DNA of 64,000 nucleotides from Desulfolucanica intricata (GTDB lineage: Bacteria; Bacillota; Desulfotomaculia; Desulfotomaculales; Desulfofarciminaceae). The first letter of the stretch is position 1, and each line of letters opens with the position of its first letter. A program made the position numbers and the translations under genes. The notes under the pieces are model-generated. The model was not told the origin of the DNA, did no database searches, and worked only from the letters and a program-made list of their open reading frames with translations. Where the stretch lies: positions 62,001-126,000 of the forward strand of contig NZ_BCWE01000007.1 in assembly GCF_001592105.1 (NCBI RefSeq). Direction: 5' to 3'. This document shows, piece after piece, positions 17,989-27,197 of the stretch.

Positions 17989-18255
17989 ATGGGTATAACC
18001 TTCGTTCGTTTGTCGGCGCCGTCTCACGTAAAAGAAAAGTTAGATGAGGTATTACAGGAGACCGGCAAGTCAATTAATGAAATAGTTAACACAGCTTTAG
18101 AGAAGTACTTAACTGAAGAGTATGGCTTAATCGTACCTCAGAAGGAACCGGATTTTTTCAGTATTGAGAAAGAAAGTCTTCCTGCTGAGAAGAATGAAGA
18201 TTTATCGGACTCTGCTGAGAATAATGATGATGCGGATAAGGATAAGCTAGTATAA
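17989..18255 (+). CDS. Ribbon-helix-helix (CopG-like) small protein
   Basis: An 88-residue protein from MGITFVRLSAPSHV (AGGAGG 8 nt upstream). Residues 1-45 fit a CopG-like ribbon-helix-helix: a short beta strand (ITFVRLSAP) followed by two helices (KEKLDEVLQETGKSINEIVN and ALEKYL). The C-terminal part is acidic and low-complexity (SAENNDDADKD). It may be a DNA-binding regulator or an antitoxin-like protein, but no toxin gene is adjacent. A terminator follows directly. Confidence 0.6.
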   Translation: MGITFVRLSAPSHVKEKLDEVLQETGKSINEIVNTALEKYLTEEYGLIVPQKEPDFFSIEKESLPAEKNEDLSDSAENNDDADKDKLV

Positions 18256-18282
18256 CCCGCCATAAGGCGGGTTATTTTTTTT
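18253..18282. terminator. Shared terminator between the RHH gene and the VWA operon
   Basis: AACCCGCC-ATAA-GGCGGGTT followed by T8 on the plus strand. It lies at the 3' ends of two converging genes. Confidence 0.85.
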
Positions 18283-19777
18283 AAAAAATTCTTAAAGCTG
18301 CCGCTTCTAACTGGTGTAAATTGCGGCATTCAAATACCTGGTGGCAGTAAGGTGCGTAAATATTAATTATACTATCTTCAGTATTCCATTTTTCTAGGGG
18401 TGCAGGATTTAACCAGATAATTTTTTTACTGGCTTTTTTTATAACTTCGAGATATTCTTCTCCGGTTGGATTCCAATTATTACGTGCATCCCCCAGTATT
18501 AATATTGTTGTTTTAGGGGTCAAGATTTTTAAATATTGCTCGACAAATTGCTTCCATACATGTCCGTAATTTGAGAAATTTGTTTTTGAAATTTTGGTTT
18601 TCTCAATAATTTCTTTTATCTCCCGGGTCAGGTTTTCACCTTTTATAAAATCAGTAGTTTCTGCAATTTGATCTACAAAGGCGAAAGAATGAACCTTCTT
18701 AAAGCTCTTGTGCAAGGTGTAGACTAACTGGAGCATAAATTCACTGAAAAGAGCTACAGAGCCCGATAAATCATAGATAACTGCCATTTCGGGTTTGTCC
18801 TTAATCCTATGTCTATAGAAAAGTTTTAAAGGTATTCCGCCTGTTTGGACAGATCTTGAAGATGTGCGCCGGAGATCAATCATACCCCGGCGGGCCCGTG
18901 TATAGCGATACCCGCAGCGGGCAGCAAGTTTACGAGTCAGACGTTTTAATGCTTTTCTGATTTCGTCAACTTGATCCTCACTTAACCGGTTAAATTCTAA
19001 CTCTTTTGTGTTAACGTTTTTTATAATTTGATTAATTGCTTTTTCAGGCCATTTCCTAAGAAAAGCTTTTTCCAGTTCATCTCGAATTATTCTATTAAGT
19101 TGTTTGTTGTTTTCCTGCCATTTAAGAACCTCTGACAGGTTTTCTGTGACATTCTTTTGCTTAATAGTGTGTTGTGCTTCAGCCCAGCTCATACTTACTT
19201 TCAGCTCTTGAAGGGAGCTTGTAAAATCAGGTGACTGTTGTTCTTTGAGTGATTTGAGCTGATCGATGTGTTCTCTTGTAAAGGCTTTCAGATCATCGAT
19301 ACTGCCTGTTTGCAGCAGTAAGACCAGCTTATCAGCAGATGACATGGCCGGTTTAGCGGATTTGCCCTGACCGGAGCCCCCTCTTCCGCCGGTTGTAACT
19401 GTATTACCTTCGCAGTTTTCCTTGCATTCATCATTGCATATTGATAAAGAATCCTTAATCCAATTTTTTAAGCATGAGAGCTTTGTAAGAAACTCACCGG
19501 GTTCCATCCTCGGTGGATTTTTTATAAGTTCATCTATATCTACTTGAGAAGCAAGATCGTTTTTTGCCAGGTAATCATAGAAGTAATGAAATAGCTTTTC
19601 AAAAGAGATCCGGTCTTTTTCTTCTTTTACTAAAGTTGTTAACATAGCCTCATAAACGTTTTCTTTTTGCCAGCCCAGTAAATTAATGGCCTCTAATAAA
19701 TCTGAAACCTCACTGGGTGCAATTTTTAGACCGGCTTGACGACATAATTGAATAAACTCCGGTATTCTATATAGCAC
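18281..19777 (-). CDS. VWA-domain protein, CoxE-like
   Basis: A 498-residue protein with the CoxE/VWA layout. The N-terminus (IPEFIQLCRQAGLKIAPSEV) matches the family head, and a charged glycine-rich linker lies around residues 120-145. A C-terminal von Willebrand A domain has the MIDAS start YDLSGSVALFSEF and a later ILILGDARNNW. Such proteins pair with MoxR AAA+ ATPases as metal-dependent chaperones that mature enzymes or regulate surface processes. The MoxR partner is transcribed divergently at 20938. It overlaps the upstream unknown gene by about 11 nt. Its target is unknown; maturation of a metalloenzyme is a reasonable inference. Confidence 0.8.
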   Translation of the reverse strand: MLYRIPEFIQLCRQAGLKIAPSEVSDLLEAINLLGWQKENVYEAMLTTLVKEEKDRISFEKLFHYFYDYLAKNDLASQVDIDELIKNPPRMEPGEFLTKLSCLKNWIKDSLSICNDECKENCEGNTVTTGGRGGSGQGKSAKPAMSSADKLVLLLQTGSIDDLKAFTREHIDQLKSLKEQQSPDFTSSLQELKVSMSWAEAQHTIKQKNVTENLSEVLKWQENNKQLNRIIRDELEKAFLRKWPEKAINQIIKNVNTKELEFNRLSEDQVDEIRKALKRLTRKLAARCGYRYTRARRGMIDLRRTSSRSVQTGGIPLKLFYRHRIKDKPEMAVIYDLSGSVALFSEFMLQLVYTLHKSFKKVHSFAFVDQIAETTDFIKGENLTREIKEIIEKTKISKTNFSNYGHVWKQFVEQYLKILTPKTTILILGDARNNWNPTGEEYLEVIKKASKKIIWLNPAPLEKWNTEDSIINIYAPYCHQVFECRNLHQLEAAALRIF

Positions 19778-20837
19778 AGCTTTTCACCTGTTGAAGAAAA
19801 TTTACCATTTTAGTGTGGATATTTTTTATTGATTCTTTAAAATTATCATTTTCAAGTGAAATCGTAGACTTAATTACCAGTATTCGGTTTTTTACGTTAT
19901 AGGTCGCTGTAAAATCACCGGTAAGTGTGAAACTATAAAATTCTTGATCCTTTTTAAAATTCATTTTTTCAATTAACTCATTAAGATCGAAAGTAATATT
20001 TTCAACTTTAGCCCGCAGGTCAAGCCTGGTTAAATCCAGGTTTTGAAAAATATAGCTTAGATCACTTGAAGTTAATAATTGAGGATTATTAAAGTGAAGG
20101 ATAAAATTCCGGTTGCCGCTATGTTCTCTGAATATAATCCGGTCATGGTCAGAATAGAGCAGTACAATTTCATTTGTTTCTGAATTGAATTTTATTCGAG
20201 CATTACTATGGTTAATAAATTTAGCCCAATTTTGAGGTTCTATTACACCGGAAGCTTCGATTACCGGTCCGCTGGTTATTGGTCCGCCGGGTATATTAAA
20301 CAATTCATCTGTGAAAACAGTTAACAGCTCGTGAAATTTTATATTTTCTATGCATTCTTTACACTGGTATTCAGTTTCTCTGTTCACAGTTTCAAACCTA
20401 ACTTTACAAACAGCTATTTCTCCTTCAATCATAAGATAGCATTTTGCTAAGACCGATACATCTCGGGACTGCCATTTAATCATAAAGGTCCCGGCTAACT
20501 CTTTTTGTTCTAAGTTTAAATGTTCAATGGCAGACATATCCGGGATAATATCTAATATTGGTTTTGCACGGGCTGTAACCAATATTTTTTGTTCTGAGAA
20601 AGGTTCAAAATAATTTGGTGAGTAAGCATTGGTTTTAATAGAAAATAGTTTTGGTACCAGTTCCTCTGCTCTTTCCCAGGAACTGATTGTAAACAGTAAA
20701 TAATTATCACCTATATCAAGTTCTAAATCTGAAAGTTCTATTTCCCGGCCGCGGGCCTGTATATCCGGTTCGTTAGCCAGGTATGTCAGGATTTCCGGTT
20801 TTTTGCTCATTTCTTGGGTTAGGATTTCAATCTTCAA
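19767..20837 (-). CDS. Unrecognised protein coupled to the VWA/MoxR pair
   Basis: 356 residues, with a TTG start (MKIEILTQEMSKKPEI) preceded by GGGGAGAG. It is mixed alpha/beta with no signal peptide, membrane segment or obvious catalytic motif. A CxxC (YQCKECIEN) lies near residue 155, but no second pair is visible. Overlap with the downstream VWA gene and divergence from moxR suggest a third component of the same system, perhaps a substrate-recognition or scaffold subunit. I cannot assign a family. Confidence 0.6.
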   Translation of the reverse strand: MKIEILTQEMSKKPEILTYLANEPDIQARGREIELSDLELDIGDNYLLFTISSWERAEELVPKLFSIKTNAYSPNYFEPFSEQKILVTARAKPILDIIPDMSAIEHLNLEQKELAGTFMIKWQSRDVSVLAKCYLMIEGEIAVCKVRFETVNRETEYQCKECIENIKFHELLTVFTDELFNIPGGPITSGPVIEASGVIEPQNWAKFINHSNARIKFNSETNEIVLLYSDHDRIIFREHSGNRNFILHFNNPQLLTSSDLSYIFQNLDLTRLDLRAKVENITFDLNELIEKMNFKKDQEFYSFTLTGDFTATYNVKNRILVIKSTISLENDNFKESIKNIHTKMVNFLQQVKSCAI

Positions 20838-20937
20838 AAAACTCTCTCCCCGCGTTATATTTTTTATAACTTATAGAAACACCATTAGCAAAATATTCTC
20901 AAATTTATGTTATCATAAAAGCAGGGGAGGTAGGAAG

Positions 20938-21909
20938 ATGAAATTATTTAAGAATCCAAATATAATTAGAGATTATTTGTCCGGCCAATCATACCTGGCC
21001 GATGATAGATTGGCAACAACTGTATATTTGGCCTGGCAGCTTAAAAAACCTCTTTTGGTAGAGGGACCTGCCGGAGTTGGAAAAACCGAATTAGCACGGG
21101 CGCTGGCCCGGGCCATGCAAACTGACCTTGTTCGCCTGCAGTGTTACCCGGGGCTGGATGAGGCCAAAGCTTTATACGAATGGCATTATCAAAAGCAATT
21201 ATTATATATACAATCATCCCGTCAGGATAGTGTAGGCTGGAAAGAGCTGCAAGATGATATTTTTTCTATTGAATTTCTATTGGAGAGGCCGTTATTAAAG
21301 GCTTTTATGTCTCCCCGGCCAGTGGTGCTGTTAATTGATGAATTGGATAAGAGTGATGAGGAGTTAGAGAGTTTCCTCTTAGAGGCACTATCTGATTATC
21401 AGGTTTCAATTCCTGAGCTGGGTACAGTTAAGGCTAAACATATACCTTTAGTAATCCTGACCAGCAATAATACCAGGGATTTCAGTGATGCCATGAAAAG
21501 ACGCTGCTTACATCTATATATACCTTATCCTACAATAGAGCAGGAAACAGCAATTATTTTAATGAAGGTGCCCCAAATAAAAAAACAGCTGGCGTCTCGT
21601 TTGGTCGAGTTTATTCAAACGATACGTAAGCTGCCCTTAAAAAAGACTCCCAGTGTGGCAGAAACTTTAGACTGGGCCAGAACTTTAGTACTTTTGGGAT
21701 GCAAAAGTTTGGAGCCTCATACTGTACGTCTTTCCTTAAACGTATTGTTGAAATATGAACAAGATATTGAGAAGGTTAATGAAAAACTAACCGGTTTAAT
21801 ACCGGAACAAAATAATGAGGAATCGGAAGAGAATCAAGAAGAAGATTGTAAAGCTGCAGCAAAAACAAAAAGCGAGCAGCCCTTATGGATGTCCCGCTTT
21901 GATTTTTAA
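20938..21909 (+). CDS. MoxR-family AAA+ ATPase
   Basis: A 323-residue ATPase from MKLFKNPNIIRDY, with GGGGAGG upstream. It has Walker A GPAGVGKTELARA, Walker B VVLLIDELDKSDEE, a sensor-1-like LTSNNTRDF and an arginine-finger region MKRRCLHLYIPYP. MoxR proteins act with VWA partners to remodel or load metal into target proteins. The acidic C-terminal tail (EQNNEESEENQEED) is unusual but probably disordered. Divergent from the VWA gene and its unknown partner, so the three likely share one regulatory region at 20838-20937. Confidence 0.88.
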   Translation: MKLFKNPNIIRDYLSGQSYLADDRLATTVYLAWQLKKPLLVEGPAGVGKTELARALARAMQTDLVRLQCYPGLDEAKALYEWHYQKQLLYIQSSRQDSVGWKELQDDIFSIEFLLERPLLKAFMSPRPVVLLIDELDKSDEELESFLLEALSDYQVSIPELGTVKAKHIPLVILTSNNTRDFSDAMKRRCLHLYIPYPTIEQETAIILMKVPQIKKQLASRLVEFIQTIRKLPLKKTPSVAETLDWARTLVLLGCKSLEPHTVRLSLNVLLKYEQDIEKVNEKLTGLIPEQNNEESEENQEEDCKAAAKTKSEQPLWMSRFDF

Positions 21910-22015
21910 ACGTATGCTAATTAATCCTTTGTGTAAAAAATAGCAATACCGGATTAACATTATTGCACAGTATATTGCAAATATTTTGTTAATTTAATAA
22001 GTTTAAAGTATTACT

Positions 22016-22654
22016 CTAATTGTTGTGGGACCTGAGGCCCAGATTAAAGGTTAATATTTCTAATTTCACAGACAGATCAACATTACGTACCTCAATGTGA
22101 TCAGGAACATTAATAGCTACAGGTGCAAAATTCAGTATTGCTTCCAGCTTATTTTTTACCAGCAGATCGGCTGTTTCTTGTGCATTTCTTGAGGGTACTG
22201 CAATGATTCCGATTCTTGCTTTATATTTTTCAATAATTTCCGGCATTTTTTCTAATGGATAAACTTCTAAATCCTGAATTCTTTTGCCGATCTTGCTTAA
22301 ATCATTATCAAATACTCCAACAATGGTAAATCCTCTGGCGTTAAACCCTTTGTGTGTACATAAAGCATATCCGAGGTTTCCCGCGCCAACGAGAATTAAT
22401 GACCAGTTACGATCCAGGCCGAGAATTTTTTGTGTGTAACGCATTAAGTCTTTTACATTATAACCTACACCCCGGGTTCCAAACTCACCGAAATATGCTA
22501 AATCCTTTCGTACCTGAGCTGGGCTAACCCCAACACCGTCAGCAATATCACCGGAGGATACGGTTGTTATTCCGTTTTTGTCTAATCTCTCTAAAAATCG
22601 TGAGTAAACGGATAGCCTGGTAACCGTAGCTTCCGGTACTCTTAAACTTTTCAT
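22016..22654 (-). CDS. rex: Redox-sensing transcriptional repressor Rex
   Basis: A 212-residue NADH-sensing repressor. An N-terminal winged helix ([23 protein letters not shown]) is followed by a Rossmann domain ([13 protein letters not shown]). Rex represses fermentation and respiration genes when NADH/NAD+ is low. The ATG at 22654 ([11 protein letters not shown]) has GGGGAG 6 nt upstream, and seven extra residues would be possible. It is next to the heme operon, but no clear Rex palindrome was found by eye in the nearby intergenic regions. Confidence 0.93.
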   Translation of the reverse strand: MKSLRVPEATVTRLSVYSRFLERLDKNGITTVSSGDIADGVGVSPAQVRKDLAYFGEFGTRGVGYNVKDLMRYTQKILGLDRNWSLILVGAGNLGYALCTHKGFNARGFTIVGVFDNDLSKIGKRIQDLEVYPLEKMPEIIEKYKARIGIIAVPSRNAQETADLLVKNKLEAILNFAPVAINVPDHIEVRNVDLSVKLEILTFNLGLRSHNN

Positions 22655-22866
22655 CCCCAGCTCCCCCCACATCAAATATATAAGTTATTATTCCCTCGTT
22701 ACCTAATTCACAAGGTCTTTTTATTTTATATCATTGAATCATAGTATGTCAAACATCATTTTTATTAAATACATAAAAAATACAATTTAAAAACATAATT
22801 ATTACTTATTTACTATAGTTATCATAGTTAAATTGACCGGAGCATCTGAATCTAATTTCGAAAACG

Positions 22867-22904
22867 AAGGGTTGTAAGATAAGTAATTTTTATCTACAAC
22901 CCTT
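22867..22904 (-). terminator. Hairpin after hemL
   Basis: AAGGGTTGTA and TACAACCCTT form a stem extended by GATAA/TTATC. It lies 42-80 nt beyond the hemL stop. The T-run is weak, so this may be an inefficient or Rho-independent-like terminator. Confidence 0.55.
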
Positions 22905-22946
22905 ATTGCAAAACATTTAGTTAAAACCGGTACTTTTAAATTATTA

Positions 22947-24242
22947 TCATAAAACCGCAGCTTTAAAGGATTTTCTTGCTGCCTCTATTGTTTTGGTGAT
23001 GTCATCTTCACTATGCGCCAGGGAGACAAACGCTGCTTCAAATTGTGAAGGAGCCAGATAAATACCTTCTTTAAGCATTGCTTTAAAGTAGCGGGCAAAC
23101 ATTTTGGTATCGGATGTGCTGGCGGTATTAAAATTAATTACTTTAGTGTCGGTAAAGAAAGTACAAAGCATCGAGCCGACACGGTTAAAAGTAACCTTAG
23201 CACCGCTATCTTTTGCTGCTTCGGCCAGTCCCGCAGCTAAGGCAGCAGATTTTTGTTCCAACTCTTCATAAACGCCCGGGCGGCTTAAAACCTTTAATGT
23301 TGCCAACCCGGCGGTAACTGCCAGTGGATTACCGGAAAGTGTACCGGCCTGGTAAACCGGCCCGGAAGGAGCAACCTGTTCCATGATTACCCTTTTACCA
23401 CCATATGCTCCTACGGGCAAACCGCCACCAATAATTTTACCAAAACAGGTTAAGTCCGGATCTATACCGTAAAGGGCCTGTGCTCCGCCGTAAGCTACTC
23501 TAAAGCCGGTCATCACCTCATCAAAAATTAAAAGACTGCCATATTCCCGGGTAATCTCTCTTACTGCTTCCAAAAAACCGGGAAGTGGTGGAATTACGCC
23601 CATATTGCCGGAAACCGGCTCAATAATAACTGCGGCAATGTTATTACCCTCTTGAGCAAATATTTCTTTAAGCATATCGACATCATTATAACGGGCTGTA
23701 ATAGTATTGGCAGCAGTATTAGCAGGTACGCCGGGGCTGGTTGGCACACCCAGTGTTAAGGCCCCTGAGCCTGCTTTAATCAACAAAAAGTCGGCATGAC
23801 CGTGGTAGCTGCCCTCAAATTTAACAATCTTATCTCTTCCCGTGTATCCTCTGGCCAAACGTAAGGCACTCATGGTAGCCTCAGTACCGGAATTAACCAT
23901 CCGTACCATTTCGACTGATTTTACCGCATCAGTAATCATTTTGGCCAGTTCGGTTTCAAGCTCAGTGGGAGCACCATAACTGGTACCCCTCTCCAGACAG
24001 TCCTGTAAAGCGCTAATAACTTCAGGGTGGCGGTGTCCCAGAATTAGCGGACCCCAGGACCCAACATAATCTATGTATGTATTTTCGTCAACATCAGTAA
24101 TTTTTGAGCCATTTCCCCGCACAATAAAAGGTGGTGTTAAACTAACTGATTTAAAAGCCCGTACAGGGCTGTTAACCCCGCCGGGAATATATTTTTGCGC
24201 TTCTTTAAACATAATTTCTGATTTTTCCAGACCTTTGAACAT
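22947..24242 (-). CDS. hemL: Glutamate-1-semialdehyde 2,1-aminomutase
   Basis: A PLP enzyme that converts glutamate-1-semialdehyde to 5-aminolevulinate. At about 431 residues it is full length. It has [12 protein letters not shown] at the N-terminus, [32 protein letters not shown] and the catalytic lysine in [18 protein letters not shown]. The ATG at 24242 is chosen; a TTG four codons earlier is possible. It is the last gene of the heme operon and supplies its second step. Confidence 0.96.
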   Translation of the reverse strand: MFKGLEKSEIMFKEAQKYIPGGVNSPVRAFKSVSLTPPFIVRGNGSKITDVDENTYIDYVGSWGPLILGHRHPEVISALQDCLERGTSYGAPTELETELAKMITDAVKSVEMVRMVNSGTEATMSALRLARGYTGRDKIVKFEGSYHGHADFLLIKAGSGALTLGVPTSPGVPANTAANTITARYNDVDMLKEIFAQEGNNIAAVIIEPVSGNMGVIPPLPGFLEAVREITREYGSLLIFDEVMTGFRVAYGGAQALYGIDPDLTCFGKIIGGGLPVGAYGGKRVIMEQVAPSGPVYQAGTLSGNPLAVTAGLATLKVLSRPGVYEELEQKSAALAAGLAEAAKDSGAKVTFNRVGSMLCTFFTDTKVINFNTASTSDTKMFARYFKAMLKEGIYLAPSQFEAAFVSLAHSEDDITKTIEAARKSFKAAVL

Positions 24243-24272
24243 TGAACCCACCAACCTTTAAAAAATGATTCA

Positions 24273-24740
24273 CTATACAAAATATTTCATACTGCTTTTT
24301 TTTAATTCTGCCGTGCTAAACATTAATTTATACTTTTTCATTCCAGTGGCTTCGGAGAGTCGTTTTGCTGCTGCCAGACATTCCTCTTTAGTTTGACCAT
24401 GAACCATGGTAAATAAGTTATATGGCCAGTCCGGGTAAGTGGGCCTTTGATAACAGTGACTTACCTCGGTAAAACTGGCCATTTTTTGTCCTACTATTAA
24501 TATCTGATCCTCTGGTATCTCCCAAACCACCATGGCATTAGCTACATAACCTAAATCTTGATGTCTCACTGCGGCCCCAAAGCGCCGCATCAGTCCCCGG
24601 TCCAGAAATTCTTTAATTTTATTCATTAACTCTTCTTCACTTAACCCCAGGCGCTCGGCAATAACCTGGTAAGGGCGGCTGACCAGGGGCAAACCGTTCT
24701 GTAATTCCCGTACGATTTGTTTTTCAAACTCCGTAAGCAT
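24273..24740 (-). CDS. Siroheme decarboxylase subunit (AhbA/AhbB, Lrp/AsnC-like)
   Basis: 155 residues with an Lrp-like helix-turn-helix (VIAERLGLSEEELMNKIKEF) and a following MRRFGAAVRHQDLGYVANAM region. The arginine and histidine here are typical of the siroheme decarboxylase family. The AhbA-AhbB heterodimer removes the acetate carboxyls of siroheme to give 12,18-didecarboxysiroheme. It lies 4 nt after its paralogue at 24744 and is thus translationally coupled to it. Which is A and which is B cannot be decided with certainty. Confidence 0.88.
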   Translation of the reverse strand: MLTEFEKQIVRELQNGLPLVSRPYQVIAERLGLSEEELMNKIKEFLDRGLMRRFGAAVRHQDLGYVANAMVVWEIPEDQILIVGQKMASFTEVSHCYQRPTYPDWPYNLFTMVHGQTKEECLAAAKRLSEATGMKKYKLMFSTAELKKSSMKYFV

Positions 24741-24743
24741 ATC

Positions 24744-25202
24744 TTACACCTCAGTGTCGAAGTTAACTTTAATTTTAAAAATATTTTGGGCAGGCAAATT
24801 AATTAATTGCCGAATGCCTGTTTTAGTTTTAATTTCATTTAATATATCAGAGATATTTTCTTCAGAATCCGCCAACAGTGTAAACCACATATTGTAGTTA
24901 TGTTCCCGCAGGTAGTTATGCGTTATTCCGGGATATTTATTGATTACTGCTGCCACTTCAGATATCCTTTCCGGCGGTACTTTCATGGCACATAATGTAC
25001 CGGTATAACCCAGGCTGCGGGAATCAAAAATCCCACCTAAACGGCGAATTACTCCCTGTTCCTGAAGCCGACCGATGCGGTTTATTATATCTTCTTCAGT
25101 TGTAGCCAGTTTTTCTGCCAGTTCCTGATAGGGCTTTGCTGTTATAGGAAAATCGGATTGGATTAGATTTAGCAGTTTTTTATCCAGTTGATCCAGTAAC
25201 AT
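24744..25202 (-). CDS. Siroheme decarboxylase subunit (AhbA/AhbB paralogue)
   Basis: 152 residues from MLLDQLDKKLLNLI (AAGGG about 9 nt upstream). Same Lrp/AsnC-like fold: HTH around ELAEKLATTEEDIINRIGRL and VIRRLGGIFDSRSLGYTG. The paralogue at 24273-24740 has HQ where this one has DS, so the two subunits differ in the putative active site, as in known heterodimers. Its start overlaps the stop region of the radical SAM gene upstream. Confidence 0.86.
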   Translation of the reverse strand: MLLDQLDKKLLNLIQSDFPITAKPYQELAEKLATTEEDIINRIGRLQEQGVIRRLGGIFDSRSLGYTGTLCAMKVPPERISEVAAVINKYPGITHNYLREHNYNMWFTLLADSEENISDILNEIKTKTGIRQLINLPAQNIFKIKVNFDTEV

Positions 25203-25204
25203 AT

Positions 25205-26200
25205 TTAATAACCCTTTCGTCCGTGGTAAAGGCACCAGGGCTCTTCTGCCATGTAATCGTGATCATGGTAATAATAGGCCCGGGCCCGGCATCCCCCGCA
25301 AACCTTTTTATATTCACAGGTGCCGCAGCCACCTTTATAGTTTAAAGTTCTTAGCTCTTTTAATACCTCATTATTTTTCCAAATCTCACTAAAAGGTGTT
25401 TCTCTTACATTCCCCAGCGGAATATTAAGATAAGCACAGGGCTGTACGTCACCTTTGGGACTGATAATACAATAACCTGTTCCGGCCAGGCAGCCCCTTT
25501 GAAAACGAAGATTCAGCCCCATTTGCCTGGCTATGCGCATAAACTGTGGGGCGCAGGTAGGTTTGAGTTCAATATCTACCTCCTGCTGTTTTTTCATGAT
25601 CCGGTGCAAAAGATTTTCATACTGTTCGGCTTTTAAGGTTTCTGTTTCGATATTTACAGCCCGACCGGTGGGAACCAGAAAAAAGATATGGTGTGCTACC
25701 CCACCCTGACGCACGGTAAAGTCTGTTAAAGCTTCAACCTCATTATAATTCCAATCTACAACGGTAGTGTGAATCTGAAAGGGCAGGCCCGCTTTGCGGC
25801 AGTTTTGCATTCCCCTTACAGCACCTTCCCACGCTCCGGGAGTAGCCCTGAACTGATCATGTTTATCAGGGTCTACACTGTCTAAACTAATACCCATTCC
25901 TAAAGCTCCGGCAGCTTTTAACTTTCTGGCAACTTCCGGGGTAATAAGTGTTCCGTTTGTCCCAAATACCGGCCGCAAACCTTTGCTCCTGGCGTGAGCT
26001 ACCAACTCAAAAATATCATCCCTTAAAAGTGGCTCACCGCCGCTGAAAATCATAATTTTAAAGCCTGCCTTGGCTATCTCATCAATTAAATCCTTACCCT
26101 CTTGGGTATTAAGCTCTTCCTCTACTGCTGCCCCTGCATCGCGATAGCAGTGTTTACAGTACATATTACAGGCATTGGTGGTGTTCCAAGAGACAAGCAT
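25205..26200 (-). CDS. ahbD: Radical SAM heme-pathway protein, AhbD/NirJ2-like
   Basis: 331 residues with a radical SAM cluster motif CNMYCKHC at residues 11-18 (CxxxCxxC). GGEP and SLDSVDPD follow, and the C-terminal SPASM-like cysteines include GCGTCEYKKVCGGCRARAYY. In the siroheme-dependent route AhbD oxidatively decarboxylates two propionates of Fe-coproporphyrin III to give heme b. It is placed between hemB and the ahbA/B pair, as in sulfate reducers. GGAGGGG lies 8 nt before the ATG. Assignment of D rather than C rests on gene order and on the N-terminus beginning directly at the radical SAM core. Confidence 0.82.
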   Translation of the reverse strand: MLVSWNTTNACNMYCKHCYRDAGAAVEEELNTQEGKDLIDEIAKAGFKIMIFSGGEPLLRDDIFELVAHARSKGLRPVFGTNGTLITPEVARKLKAAGALGMGISLDSVDPDKHDQFRATPGAWEGAVRGMQNCRKAGLPFQIHTTVVDWNYNEVEALTDFTVRQGGVAHHIFFLVPTGRAVNIETETLKAEQYENLLHRIMKKQQEVDIELKPTCAPQFMRIARQMGLNLRFQRGCLAGTGYCIISPKGDVQPCAYLNIPLGNVRETPFSEIWKNNEVLKELRTLNYKGGCGTCEYKKVCGGCRARAYYYHDHDYMAEEPWCLYHGRKGY

Positions 26201-26204
26201 CAGA

Positions 26205-27182
26205 CTACCCCTCCTTTAACCACCTCGCTACATCTTTAGCGTGATAAGTTATAATTATATCTGCACCGGCACGTTTGAGTCCGGTAAGTGTTTCCAGCAC
26301 GATTCTTTTTTCGTCTACCCAGCCCTTCTTTGCAGCAGCTTTAACCATAGCATATTCCCCGCTGACATTATAGGCTGCAACAGGATATTTAAACATATCC
26401 TTTACTATTCGGATTATGTCCATATAGGCTAAGGCCGGCTTTACCATCACAATGTCTGCTCCCTCATCAATATCCAGCCGGGTCTCACGCAGGGCTTCAC
26501 TGGCATTAGCCGGATCCATTTGGTAAGCTTTGCGGTCTCCGAACTGTGGAGCCGACCCTGCTGCTTCTCTAAACGGTCCGTAAAAGGCAGATGCATATTT
26601 AGCGGAATAGGCCATTATAGGTATATGGCTGAAGCCCTCTTCGTCCAGCCTACTGCGAATGGCTGCTACTCTTCCGTCCATCATGTCTGAAGGAGCTACC
26701 ATATCGGCTCCTGCGCGGGCATGTGATAGTGCAGTGCAGGCCAAAAGTTCTAAAGTCGGGTCGTTTAGTACCTGTCCCTCATGAATAACACCGCAGTGAC
26801 CGTGATCAGTGTACTCGCAGAGACATACATCGGTAATAACTAAAAAATCCGGATATTCTTTTTTAACAGCACGTATCGCTTTTTGAATAATTCCTTCTTC
26901 AGCGTATGCCTCGCTGCCCTTTTCATCTTTTTGTTCGGGTATACCAAATAAGATTATACCAGGTATACCCAGCTTGATTAATTCTTCAATCTCAGGTAAT
27001 AGATTATCTATTGATAAGTTATATACCCCCGGCATGGCCTCGACAGCTTTTCTTACTCCCTGCCCGTGTGCTACAAACAGGGGATAAATAAGATCCTCTA
27101 TATGCAGATGGTTTTCCCGCACCATACTGCGTAAAGTTTCAGTTGTCCGCAGTCGACGGGGACGAATGATGGGAAAAATCAC
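26205..27182 (-). CDS. hemB: Delta-aminolevulinic acid dehydratase (porphobilinogen synthase)
   Basis: A 325-residue cytoplasmic enzyme joining two 5-aminolevulinates to porphobilinogen. Motifs seen: [17 protein letters not shown] at the start, metal-binding region [16 protein letters not shown], active-site lysine segments [19 protein letters not shown] and [11 protein letters not shown]. The cysteine-rich metal site suggests a zinc-type enzyme. It is full length and embedded in the heme operon. Confidence 0.97.
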   Translation of the reverse strand: MIFPIIRPRRLRTTETLRSMVRENHLHIEDLIYPLFVAHGQGVRKAVEAMPGVYNLSIDNLLPEIEELIKLGIPGIILFGIPEQKDEKGSEAYAEEGIIQKAIRAVKKEYPDFLVITDVCLCEYTDHGHCGVIHEGQVLNDPTLELLACTALSHARAGADMVAPSDMMDGRVAAIRSRLDEEGFSHIPIMAYSAKYASAFYGPFREAAGSAPQFGDRKAYQMDPANASEALRETRLDIDEGADIVMVKPALAYMDIIRIVKDMFKYPVAAYNVSGEYAMVKAAAKKGWVDEKRIVLETLTGLKRAGADIIITYHAKDVARWLKEG

Positions 27183-27197
27183 TTTATTAGATTCCTC

